From JBGSUE01 sp041753515 (lineage in GTDB: Bacteria; Patescibacteriota; Microgenomatia; UBA10105; UBA927), in contig JBGSUE010000023.1 in NCBI GenBank assembly GCA_041753515.1, forward strand, positions 1 to 10,801: a stretch of DNA of 10,801 bases. Direction: 5' to 3'. Under the pieces are notes generated by a model that was given only the letters and a program-made list of their open reading frames with translations, did not search any database and was not told where the DNA came from. The translations under genes were made by a program, and so were the position numbers. Positions 1 to 6,722 of the stretch are shown piece by piece. The number at the start of each line of letters is the position of its first letter. Within the stretch, counting starts at the first letter, position 1.

Positions 1-3000
1 AGCTTGGCATCGGCATCATCGGATTTCGGGGATGCGTTCCACGAAAGTTCTACCGTATCACCGTTTTTTACAGATATTCCCTCATGGAGGGAGACAGGAA
101 TTTCAAAAACTTCTCCAGTCATCTCTACGGAAAATACCCTGTCGGCCCCGGTATTATTTGAAACAAGTGCGCGCAGGACCATTTCATCACCCTGACGGTA
201 AATATTGGGCAGAATCGGACGGACAATCACGTTTTTACTGACTCTCACATCCGTCGTATCCTTACCCACCACAGTATCCGGTGTAACCCCGACCGCAGCC
301 ACAACCCACGTTGTCAGATTATCGGGGAGTTTGAAGCGAACCTGCGCCGAACCGTCGCCACTTGTCCGGATACTCGGATTCCAGTAGGCTGTATCCTTAA
401 ACACGTCCCGTGTATCGGCTCCGCCTTTTTGGTTGTGCACCCACACCCCGCCGGCAAAAAACGTATGATACCCGTCAACTTCCAGATTATACACATCGAC
501 TTTTCCGGCAATATACTCGACACTGCTTACCTCAACGTCCTTCCCGTCTTTCCCGTACAAAAGATCCCCCGTCCGTATATCTCCGGCTGTTTTCCAGCCC
601 CCGTTCACATACAGGATATGGTCGGGAGTACTATCCAGATTTCCGTTAATCCTGATATACCCGATATCTTTTGTATGTGTTACTTCTGAAATTTTAGCCT
701 CCACAATCTCTGCCGAATCCTGTGATTTTCTCGTAAGAACCACGTCGCCTGCCTCAAGTGATTCGATTTTTTGCTCCTTCCCGTCTGCCATAAGGATATC
801 GGTGCCTGCGGCAAAACAACCGCCGGCTTCTGCCATATTCACGGTAATCCCGACAAGAGAATGGGAAGATGATGTGTTGTCGTACCGTTTATACCAGAAT
901 GCATCGAAAATATTGAGCGGCGGTTCGTTGACCAGCTCAAATATCGCCTTGTCCACTGCCCATACGGCGACATCTGCGCTTACCCCATTACCCCGCAAGT
1001 CCCGGGTGGATACGTTCAGTGTCACAGTATCACCCGGTCCGTACACTTCCCTGTCCGGCACGACGTCAACCGTGAGCTTCTTCCCTTTTGCCGATACTTC
1101 AATATCAGTCCGGGCGCTGTCAAGCCATGTGTCCGAAAAACTTGACACTGCGGCAAAAATATTCGGGACATCAGTGGACACAAACGGCTTACTCACGACT
1201 GCAGATGAGCCGGAAAGACGAACGACCTGATACCGGTCAACCCGATCCCGTTCAAACGTCAAAAACACATCACGGTCGGGAATTTCGGATGTAAGAGTAA
1301 GAATGGCAGTATCTGCCGGATCATACGATTCACGGTCAGTAACTATCGTGAGTCCGTTGTGAGAGCTGTCCGGATACCATATGTCACCTTCTTTACTGAC
1401 CCATGCATAAAACGACCGGCTGACCGTATTTCCAGCTGTATCGGTAGCGCTGACATCAAATATATACGATCCGGTTTTGGCAGGAGTGAGGGAAAATGCG
1501 ACACTCCCATCCGATGTTGATTTTTGAGCATAGTCCCCAATTTCTTCTTTCACCTCCCGGTACTGCGGATACTTTTCCGACTGTGTATAGTACTGTTCCC
1601 ACGTTTTTCTCGTCACTTTTGCTTTCACTTCGATACCGCCTACGGTGTCCTGCCGGTAACTGCGGAGTTTCAGGGTAAGCGCCATCGGTTTTCCCACCTC
1701 GTACCCCCACCGGTAATCAAACCGGTATATACCGAATTGGGCAGGACGCACCAAAAAATTTTTTCTGGCAAAACTCGGGTTTCCCGTCGACTCCCCGTAT
1801 ACCGCCTCAACCGATACCACCTGGCTGGTGACAGCTTTGAGATTATCAAGCGTATACGACACGGCAGCAATTCCCTTGGAATCAAAAACAGATGAAGAAT
1901 CGGTCAGAGTATTGGAATAGTAATACCCGTACCGGTACTCATCCGACAGTTCTACGGTTGTATCGGCATAGTATTCCCAATCCCAATAATCACCACTTCG
2001 GATTGTGTATTTCACATCACCAGTCAGGGGTTGACCCGAAAAAAACTCACCCGATACAGTGAAATCAAGAGTATCGCCGGCGATCAGTTCTTTCTGGTCA
2101 CTTTCAATATCGATCGAATACTCAGGCTTTCTGAAATTCTGTACCTGGAATCCTACGGTATTTGCTTCCCAATAAGAGTAATCGGTCGGCCGGTTCTGCC
2201 CCTCAAGGGATACTTTGAGCGTATAATACCCGGTTGCGGTATTTTGTGGAATCTGTATCTCTCCGTATACCGTGCCATCTGACGTCACGGGGAATACCTG
2301 GTCGAAAAAGGTTTTTTCGTCATCCCATCCTTCGAATGCTTTTACCCGGGCAGTTCCGATGGGAATAGTATAGCGCACATCATCTTCCTGACGCAGAATT
2401 GTCTTAAAATAGATTCTGTCACCAGGCCGGTAGAGAGGCCTATCGGTAAACACAAAATACACGGTCCGTGCCGATTTCGGTCGGAACGTGTCATAAGAAT
2501 ACCCATAATTGAGATGCTGGAGATTCACCGGAACAAGCGCTTCGTCGCTATTATGTCCGGCAAGAGCGATATCAGCGCCCGCTGTGAGTCCGGTAATGGC
2601 AACACCATCCGGTCCGAAACCGGTTGAGGAGAGTTTCATAGCTTCATTTTCAAGGGAATATACCGTGATCTGTCCGCTTGTGATCGAACGTTTCGTTCCG
2701 TACTCCTGTCCCCAGAAAATCAACTGGTTATCCCCCTCTTTTACGACAACTCCGAAAGATGAACGGATCACGAATGCGTCCGTTGTTTTCCCGTCTTTGG
2801 TAAGCCGCAAGAACCATACGCCTGTTTCCGTCGTACCTATCGGCAATTGAATCTCACTGCGCTCACTTCCCTGTGAAGACACGGTCAACTTCTGGGTTGC
2901 AACAGAAGTAAATGTCCCCGTGTCTGTTTTTTGCGACACCTGCTTACCTTCCTTATCATGAACCAAAAAAGAAATCACAGCATCCATATCAGCTTTGTAG

Positions 3001-3254
3001 ATATCAACGGATATATCACCGGTTACTCCGTATGTGTCAACAGCAACCATTGCGGGTTCCTCTGAAGTTAGCGCTATGACTCCGCCTGCGGCATACGTTG
3101 ACGAGCCGGATATGTAAATCCTGTTTCCGTACGACTGGGCACCCAGGACTTCCTGATTTTTTGGAACTTCTGGAGGTTTCAGAGGAAGGGACGCCACTTT
3201 TGCAATAAACAAAAGAAGTATAAAACTGAGAAAAATTCCAATCTTTTTTCGCAT
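1..3254 (-). CDS. Bacterial alpha-2-macroglobulin with a Hint domain in the bait loop (3' part cut off)
   Basis: One open frame gives 1084 residues from the ATG at 3254 with no stop before the left edge. Known of the family: bacterial alpha-2-macroglobulins are large exported or lipoprotein protease traps; a protease cuts the bait loop and the protein closes on it, often forming a thioester bond. Seen here: a signal peptide or anchor (RKK, then hydrophobic residues 5-18, possible cut after V-A-S22, no lipobox Cys); the MG2 hallmark VFTDRPLYRPGD at 268-279; a bait-region domain (about 650-770) ending in AVDKAIFEL (D768); a Hint domain at 813-941; then the next macroglobulin domain (R949, FKDTAYWNP at 952-960, KLPDNLTTW). 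The thioester domain, if present, lies beyond the left edge. The start is 12 bases after the stop of the CapA-family gene, so it is the last visible gene of that operon. Trap function is inferred; the family call is strong. Confidence 0.93.
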   Translation of the reverse strand, partial: MRKKIGIFLSFILLLFIAKVASLPLKPPEVPKNQEVLGAQSYGNRIYISGSSTYAAGGVIALTSEEPAMVAVDTYGVTGDISVDIYKADMDAVISFLVHDKEGKQVSQKTDTGTFTSVATQKLTVSSQGSERSEIQLPIGTTETGVWFLRLTKDGKTTDAFVIRSSFGVVVKEGDNQLIFWGQEYGTKRSITSGQITVYSLENEAMKLSSTGFGPDGVAITGLTAGADIALAGHNSDEALVPVNLQHLNYGYSYDTFRPKSARTVYFVFTDRPLYRPGDRIYFKTILRQEDDVRYTIPIGTARVKAFEGWDDEKTFFDQVFPVTSDGTVYGEIQIPQNTATGYYTLKVSLEGQNRPTDYSYWEANTVGFQVQNFRKPEYSIDIESDQKELIAGDTLDFTVSGEFFSGQPLTGDVKYTIRSGDYWDWEYYADTTVELSDEYRYGYYYSNTLTDSSSVFDSKGIAAVSYTLDNLKAVTSQVVSVEAVYGESTGNPSFARKNFLVRPAQFGIYRFDYRWGYEVGKPMALTLKLRSYRQDTVGGIEVKAKVTRKTWEQYYTQSEKYPQYREVKEEIGDYAQKSTSDGSVAFSLTPAKTGSYIFDVSATDTAGNTVSRSFYAWVSKEGDIWYPDSSHNGLTIVTDRESYDPADTAILTLTSEIPDRDVFLTFERDRVDRYQVVRLSGSSAVVSKPFVSTDVPNIFAAVSSFSDTWLDSARTDIEVSAKGKKLTVDVVPDREVYGPGDTVTLNVSTRDLRGNGVSADVAVWAVDKAIFELVNEPPLNIFDAFWYKRYDNTSSSHSLVGITVNMAEAGGCFAAGTDILMADGKEQKIESLEAGDVVLTRKSQDSAEIVEAKISEVTHTKDIGYIRINGNLDSTPDHILYVNGGWKTAGDIRTGDLLYGKDGKDVEVSSVEYIAGKVDVYNLEVDGYHTFFAGGVWVHNQKGGADTRDVFKDTAYWNPSIRTSGDGSAQVRFKLPDNLTTWVVAAVGVTPDTVVGKDTTDVRVSKNVIVRPILPNIYRQGDEMVLRALVSNNTGADRVFSVEMTGEVFEIPVSLHEGISVKNGDTVELSWNASPKSDDADAK
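432..818 (-). other. Hint / bacterial intein-like domain inserted in the alpha-2-macroglobulin (residues 813-941)
   Basis: In-frame 129-residue insertion. Block A begins at Cys813 (CFAAGTDILMADG, then IESLEAGDVVLTR). Block B contains T876-P-D-H879 (the TxxH motif). Blocks F and G read VYNLEVDGYHTFFAGG (His930) and VWVHN, ending in His940-Asn941. It is flanked by MAEAGG before and QKGGADTRDVF after, so removing it restores a short Gly-rich linker. Known: Hint domains activate the N-terminal Cys as a thioester and cleave at the C-terminal Asn by cyclisation. There is no homing endonuclease insert. Two deviations from standard inteins are Asn923 where Asp is usual in block F (VYDL) and Gln942 at +1 instead of Cys, Ser or Thr. 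Both resemble type A bacterial intein-like domains and the Hint domains of polymorphic toxins. Codon use looks like that of the host gene. Self-processing activity is inferred. Confidence 0.92.
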
Positions 3255-3260
3255 ACTCTT

Positions 3261-3269
3261 CTTATATCA
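3261..3269 (-). promoter_or_regulatory. Possible extended -10 element before the alpha-2-macroglobulin gene
   Basis: On the minus strand the bases read TGATATAAG, matching TGn plus a TATAAT-like hexamer. They begin with the TGA stop of the CapA-family gene. The hexamer ends 6 bases before the ATG, so a transcript from here would start at or next to the start codon. No -35 box is visible at the right distance, so this may be chance; the gene can also be read from the upstream operon promoter. Confidence 0.22.
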
Positions 3270-4217
3270 GCGTATCACAAAATCGCTGTTCAGTGTATTG
3301 AGAAGATTGAGCCTCATGTTTTTCTCTTCTCCATCCAATACCATAGGCTGGCCGTAATCCATGATTTTGATGGGGATAAATTCGATATCACCGAATTCTT
3401 TCCCGACAAAAGTCATCTTTGCAATATACCCATGCCTGGTTTCTTCACTCCACATCTGGTCGAACACAAAATTCCCCTGGGCATAAATAATCGGCTTGTG
3501 TTTGTATATTTCAACCGGTTGAATCCAGTGGGGATGATTGCCGACAACCATATCTGCTCCACTATCTATCGCAAGATGCCCTAAATACATCTGACGTTTT
3601 GTCGGAATATGTGTATATTCCACTCCCCAGTGAAACGATACCACGATCACATCAGCACGCTGCTGTAATTTCTCTATATCTGTTTTTATAAAATTTTCCG
3701 GTTTTTGCGAAAAATCTTCGTATCCCAAAAAACCAAACCGCATGCCCCTGACATCGATCACACTGTCAGATTCGTATCCTGAATACTGAATATTGCTTTC
3801 AGAAAGAATTCTTTTTGTCGCTTCAAAACCGTTCTTTCCATAATTGAACATATGGTTGTTGGCTAAATTGACTACATCCACTCCGGCAAACGTAAGCCCC
3901 AACGCATTATGGGAACCCCCACAGAATACCATCCCGGTTGACGTCGGGGGACATTCATCCAGTAGAGGTGTTTCCAGATTAATTAGTGTGATATCCGCAC
4001 TTTTGAGAATGTCTGCCGTTTTCTCAAATGGCCAGTTGAAATTTCCCGTCCGAACATTTTTCACATTGATACTGCGGGCAAGCAAAACGTCTCCTGTCGT
4101 GATAAGAATACGGATTTCCGGTGTCTGATCACCCAATACAGAAGTATCCCGATACACCGAAAACCAGATAATCCCGGCGAGCATGAAAAACGCGGCAATG
4201 AGATGATAGGGTTTCAT
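3267..4217 (-). CDS. CapA family (PGA_cap) membrane-anchored metallophosphoesterase-like protein
   Basis: 316 residues. The N-terminus (about 4-22) is one hydrophobic segment, so the protein is exported or anchored with its domain outside. Family signatures appear in order: TTGDVLLAR (Asp43), INLE (79-82), NLANNHMFNYG (Asn121, His122), VVSFHWGVEY (His196), VVGNHPHWIQPVE (His228, His230) and IIYAQGNFVFDQ (Asn249). These are the conserved polar residues of the CapA/PgsA fold, which is related to metallophosphoesterases and is linked in Bacillus to poly-gamma-glutamate capsule. No capB or capC partner is visible, so a capsule role cannot be assumed; many stand-alone CapA proteins have unknown substrates. 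Its ATG overlaps the stop of the upstream small gene as ATGA (4214-4217), which suggests coupled translation, since there is no Shine-Dalgarno sequence. It is followed 12 bases later by the alpha-2-macroglobulin gene. Confidence 0.9.
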   Translation of the reverse strand: MKPYHLIAAFFMLAGIIWFSVYRDTSVLGDQTPEIRILITTGDVLLARSINVKNVRTGNFNWPFEKTADILKSADITLINLETPLLDECPPTSTGMVFCGGSHNALGLTFAGVDVVNLANNHMFNYGKNGFEATKRILSESNIQYSGYESDSVIDVRGMRFGFLGYEDFSQKPENFIKTDIEKLQQRADVIVVSFHWGVEYTHIPTKRQMYLGHLAIDSGADMVVGNHPHWIQPVEIYKHKPIIYAQGNFVFDQMWSEETRHGYIAKMTFVGKEFGDIEFIPIKIMDYGQPMVLDGEEKNMRLNLLNTLNSDFVIR

Positions 4218-4603
4218 TCAGGTTGATTTAACAGTGTTGGCGGATAGTTCCGGCATTCTTCATTGTGTCTTTCAACCCGCATTTCCAGCGTTTCCGTATT
4301 CGGACGTACATTCGGCAGAAAATTGATGACAGTATTTTGAAGGGATAGAGGCAATTGCGTGCCGGATTTGGCTTGCGTTATACAAATATCAAGCGATTTT
4401 ACCGAATCGGCTTTGAGTTCACACACCCGCTGGTCATTCCACCCGTAATTCTGCGCGCTGGCATTGATATCATCGAATGTAAGCACATTTTTTTCATAGC
4501 AATCTATAAGATTTTTCCCGAACGGCACGGCAAAAAAGAGAAATACCGCACCGGCAATTGCCAGAAGCAAAAACACTTTCCCAATGATATTCCCGAGAAT
4601 CAT
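4214..4603 (-). CDS. Small membrane-anchored protein with four cysteines, unknown function
   Basis: 129 residues that I do not recognise. Residues about 6-28 form a strongly hydrophobic segment after a single Lys9, so it is a signal anchor or signal peptide. The remaining hundred residues are polar, with four Cys (35, 61, 74, 117) that could form two disulfides outside the membrane, and a Pro/Asn-rich tail. It is the first gene after the promoter at 4614-4642 and overlaps the CapA-family start by ATGA, so it is very probably translated together with it. There is no Shine-Dalgarno sequence; the ATG lies just below the -10 box. Being the leader gene of an envelope operon suggests a partner role for the CapA-like protein or the macroglobulin, but this is inference only. 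Confidence 0.8.
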   Translation of the reverse strand: MILGNIIGKVFLLLAIAGAVFLFFAVPFGKNLIDCYEKNVLTFDDINASAQNYGWNDQRVCELKADSVKSLDICITQAKSGTQLPLSLQNTVINFLPNVRPNTETLEMRVERHNEECRNYPPTLLNQPE

Positions 4604-4613
4604 ATCTTTTTAT

Positions 4614-4642
4614 ACTATAATACAAATAAAATTGAGATTCAA
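4614..4642 (-). promoter_or_regulatory. Sigma70-type promoter for the small gene - CapA - alpha-2-macroglobulin operon
   Basis: Minus strand: -35 TTGAAT (4637-4642), a 17-base spacer, and -10 TATAGT (4614-4619). Expected transcription starts near 4607, only a few bases before the ATG at 4603, giving an almost leaderless mRNA. The box lies in the 50-base gap after the DUF2130 gene, the natural place to start a new unit. I see no hairpin terminator in that gap, so some read-through from upstream is likely. Confidence 0.55.
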
Positions 4643-4653
4643 AGAAAATATGT

Positions 4654-5802
4654 TTATATCAGTTTCGGAGCTTCATGGGAGTCGTCAATAGTTCCCAACT
4701 CAAGACCTTTCGGTGTGGGAAGTGCCGGGCCGAGGATACCCTGCATGGAGCCGACGATCCCACCGGTGCCTGCCAAAAGACGGGTAATCTGCATATCTCT
4801 CTTTTTCCAGATCCGCTCCATCGCGGCTTTTTCATCCGACAGGCTTTTCTGCATATCCCGGTATGTCTCGATCATTGCCTCCATCTGCTGGATAAATTCC
4901 GGACTCATCACGAATGAATACAGCTCTTCCGCCTTCGTCTGCTTATGCTCACTGATCACTCTCTGTTTTGCCGCATCCAGTAAGCTTTTGCGAAGAAGCA
5001 TGGCGATTGTGATGGTGTGGCGTGGGTGTGCAATCCACACGCCGCCTTTTTGCCCGATGCCGTTTTTTGCCTCCTCGGGAAGTGCCTCTGACACGATCAC
5101 CGGAATATGGGACTTGTCCGCCAACAGATCATCCTTGAGTTTTGCAATCCACCCATCCGACCATGCTTTCGTCCGCTTGGACTCCCAAAGTATTTTTCCG
5201 CAAACCAAACCCCTCGGGCTTTTCACAATTTGGCGTACATCAGCACCCAATACCCCTTTGCCGACAGGCTCTATATCATCATCACGGAATGTTTGTGTAA
5301 GCGTTTCTTCCAGATCAAGTTCCTGGATTTCTCCTTGGGACTGCTGAGATCCCTGACTGGCTTTCCGCTGTGCTTCTTCAAGTGATTTCTTAAGGGATTC
5401 GATAAGCATCTCCTTTTCTTTGTCTTTCAGGCGGTGGCGCTCCGCCTCATCCTCAATAGCCTTTTTCCGGATTATTTCGGATTCCTCGAGAATCTTTTTC
5501 TGTGCTTCCCTTTCCAATTTTGCAGATGCATCCTGCTGAATCCTCAATTGTTTTGTAAGTAAAATCACCTGATCACTTAAATCCCGGATCTGTTTACGGT
5601 CTTCTTCAATTTCCCCCTGTTTTTTCTTTTCTTCCAGTTCATATTTACGCGCAAGTCTCGCGGTAAGTTCTTCTTCCATCGCTCTGCGTACTTTTTCGTT
5701 TTCTATCAACGATTCCGCCTCAAGCCGGTGTCGAAGCTCCTCCTCAAGAGCCTTATTGATCTCAATGGTATTGCCGCATTTGGAACATGTGATGGTGTTC
5801 AT
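4654..5802 (-). CDS. DUF2130 family protein: zinc ribbon, coiled coil, PD-(D/E)XK-like core
   Basis: 382 residues. The N-terminus has C6-S-K-C9, half of a small zinc-ribbon-like site. Residues about 17-155 are almost all Glu, Lys, Arg, Gln and Leu in heptads, a long coiled coil. The conserved core follows at about 165-320: GADVRQIV (Asp188), CGKILWESKRTKAW (Glu207-x-Lys209), GWIAKLKDD, then HPRHTITIAMLLRK. The Asp...Glu-x-Lys pattern after a GxxxWExK strand fits the PD-(D/E)XK nuclease fold, to which I believe this family has been assigned. The biochemical function is not known. The C-terminal 40 residues hold a Gly-rich, low-complexity stretch. Only 3 bases separate it from the nuclease gene upstream and there is no Shine-Dalgarno sequence, so the two are probably co-translated and may act on the same DNA. 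Confidence 0.88.
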   Translation of the reverse strand: MNTITCSKCGNTIEINKALEEELRHRLEAESLIENEKVRRAMEEELTARLARKYELEEKKKQGEIEEDRKQIRDLSDQVILLTKQLRIQQDASAKLEREAQKKILEESEIIRKKAIEDEAERHRLKDKEKEMLIESLKKSLEEAQRKASQGSQQSQGEIQELDLEETLTQTFRDDDIEPVGKGVLGADVRQIVKSPRGLVCGKILWESKRTKAWSDGWIAKLKDDLLADKSHIPVIVSEALPEEAKNGIGQKGGVWIAHPRHTITIAMLLRKSLLDAAKQRVISEHKQTKAEELYSFVMSPEFIQQMEAMIETYRDMQKSLSDEKAAMERIWKKRDMQITRLLAGTGGIVGSMQGILGPALPTPKGLELGTIDDSHEAPKLI

Positions 5803-5805
5803 AGA

Positions 5806-6636
5806 TTATTTTGAATCGATGATATACAGATCCTGGCCGAAGTCGTTGACGCCGACGAGTTTGGCAGTACCGGCAACGATTTTTTCATACGGCCGGCAGG
5901 CGCGGCACCCGTTTTCCTTGCACACAAACCGTCCGAGTTTACGTGCAAGTGCAATCGTCTTTGCCAATTCCAAAATCTGTTTTTTTGCAGCCCCTTCAAC
6001 GGGCAGAGGCATATCAACCGGCTCATCGTCTCGATCCAGATACCAATAACTCATACCCGATACATTTTTTGTTTGGGTATTTGTGGCAACGAGATAATAG
6101 ATGGGCAATTGCAGGGAATCCGGATCCTCATCAAATTTTCCTGTTTTAAAATCAATAATCTTCACGCTGTCATCTTTTTCGATATACTCGAGCCAATCGA
6201 TCTTGCCGCATAAAATGATATTGTCTTCATCGGATAACCAATAATACGGAAGGTCAGAGCGGATTTTAATGGTCTTGCGCGCTAATGGCCCCGGATTGCT
6301 GATAATTTTTTGGATCATATCCCTGGCTCTGTTTCTAAATTTTTCCTCGTTTTCGGCATCGGTGAATCCGCCTTTTTCTTCAGTTACACTTTGCCATTTC
6401 TCTTCAAACACATCCAGAAGGTTACTCTCAAACCTCTTCTCGACCGGTAGCCGGCTTAAGGTGTCGATCGTATCGTGGACGACCTGACCCAGTGCAAGCG
6501 GCGGCTCAATGAGGGAAATTTTATGGTTGGTTTTTGGATCGCGGTACACATTGCGAAGATAATATGCCCGGGGACACTTCAGATAATCACTGATTGACGA
6601 ATGCGATACCCACACTGCGGAATACTTGTCTTTCAT
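5806..6636 (-). CDS. RecB/Cas4-like PD-(D/E)XK nuclease with a probable iron-sulfur cluster
   Basis: 276 residues. The start has SHSSISDYLKCPRAYYLR (12-28), the usual opening of the PF12705-type RecB nuclease family, with Cys21. The nuclease core shows GQVVHD (His54), GKIDWLEY (Asp147), IIDFKTGK (Asp162, Lys164) and LQLPIYY (Gln176, Tyr180), all the expected metal-binding and catalytic positions. The C-terminus has Cys239-x4-Cys244-x2-Cys247; together with Cys21 this matches the four-Cys iron-sulfur staple seen in AddB and Cas4 nucleases. Known relatives cut or resect DNA in repair, recombination or CRISPR adaptation. No CRISPR array or other cas gene is in the window, and no helicase domain is fused, so a stand-alone repair or processing nuclease is most likely. 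It is the first gene after the palindromic repeat and is followed directly by DUF2130. Confidence 0.9.
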   Translation of the reverse strand: MKDKYSAVWVSHSSISDYLKCPRAYYLRNVYRDPKTNHKISLIEPPLALGQVVHDTIDTLSRLPVEKRFESNLLDVFEEKWQSVTEEKGGFTDAENEEKFRNRARDMIQKIISNPGPLARKTIKIRSDLPYYWLSDEDNIILCGKIDWLEYIEKDDSVKIIDFKTGKFDEDPDSLQLPIYYLVATNTQTKNVSGMSYWYLDRDDEPVDMPLPVEGAAKKQILELAKTIALARKLGRFVCKENGCRACRPYEKIVAGTAKLVGVNDFGQDLYIIDSK

Positions 6637-6643
6637 AGAGCTT

Positions 6644-6652
6644 ACTATAACA
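6644..6652 (-). promoter_or_regulatory. Extended -10 promoter element for the nuclease - DUF2130 unit
   Basis: Minus strand TGTTATAGT, that is TG, one base, then TATAGT (5 of 6 to consensus). No -35 box is seen 17 bases upstream, where the palindromic repeat begins; a TG extension can compensate. The hexamer ends 7 bases before the ATG at 6636, so the mRNA would start at or next to the start codon. No Shine-Dalgarno sequence is present. Confidence 0.42.
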
Positions 6653-6668
6653 CAAAAATATAAACGAG

Positions 6669-6722
6669 ATCCCGAAACAAGTTCGGGATGACAAAAATGT
6701 CATGCTGAACTTGATTCAGCAT
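6669..6722. repeat. Triple-hairpin palindromic repeat (REP-like dispersed element)
   Basis: Three back-to-back inverted repeats. Arms atcccgaa/ttcgggat (6669-6676 with 6682-6689, 5-base loop); arms atgaca/tgtcat (6688-6693 with 6698-6703, 4-base loop); arms atgctgaa/ttcagcat (6702-6709 with 6715-6722, 5-base loop). The outer two share the core GAA-n5-TTC. The pattern is of a type I know as a dispersed palindrome in many bacterial genomes, often giving false ORFs containing NLFRDL and LNQVQHD. Only one copy is in the window, so dispersal is from prior knowledge. It overlaps the end of alkA and could end or protect its mRNA; it has no T-run typical of an intrinsic terminator. Confidence 0.8.

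Noticed and set aside
432..818. Intein with a homing endonuclease
   Set aside because: The insertion is only 129 residues, just enough for the Hint fold; no LAGLIDADG or HNH segment is present between the TxxH block and block F.
802..1230. 142-residue plus-strand open frame
   Set aside because: It is opposite the alpha-2-macroglobulin, rich in Ser/Thr as expected from the complementary strand, with no recognisable motif.
3267..4603. Recoding of TGA as an amino acid, as in some CPR lineages
   Set aside because: TGA ends the small gene, the CapA-family gene and alkA at sensible places with the next gene starting at once; reading through would run proteins into their neighbours.
4355..5347. 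330-residue open frame on the plus strand
   Set aside because: It runs antisense across the small gene, the promoter gap and most of the DUF2130 gene, shows no domain signature, and both opposite genes have clear family motifs or operon structure.
5806..6636. Cas4 and a CRISPR-Cas locus
   Set aside because: The nuclease resembles Cas4/AddB in fold and Cys pattern, but no direct-repeat array or other cas gene is in the window.
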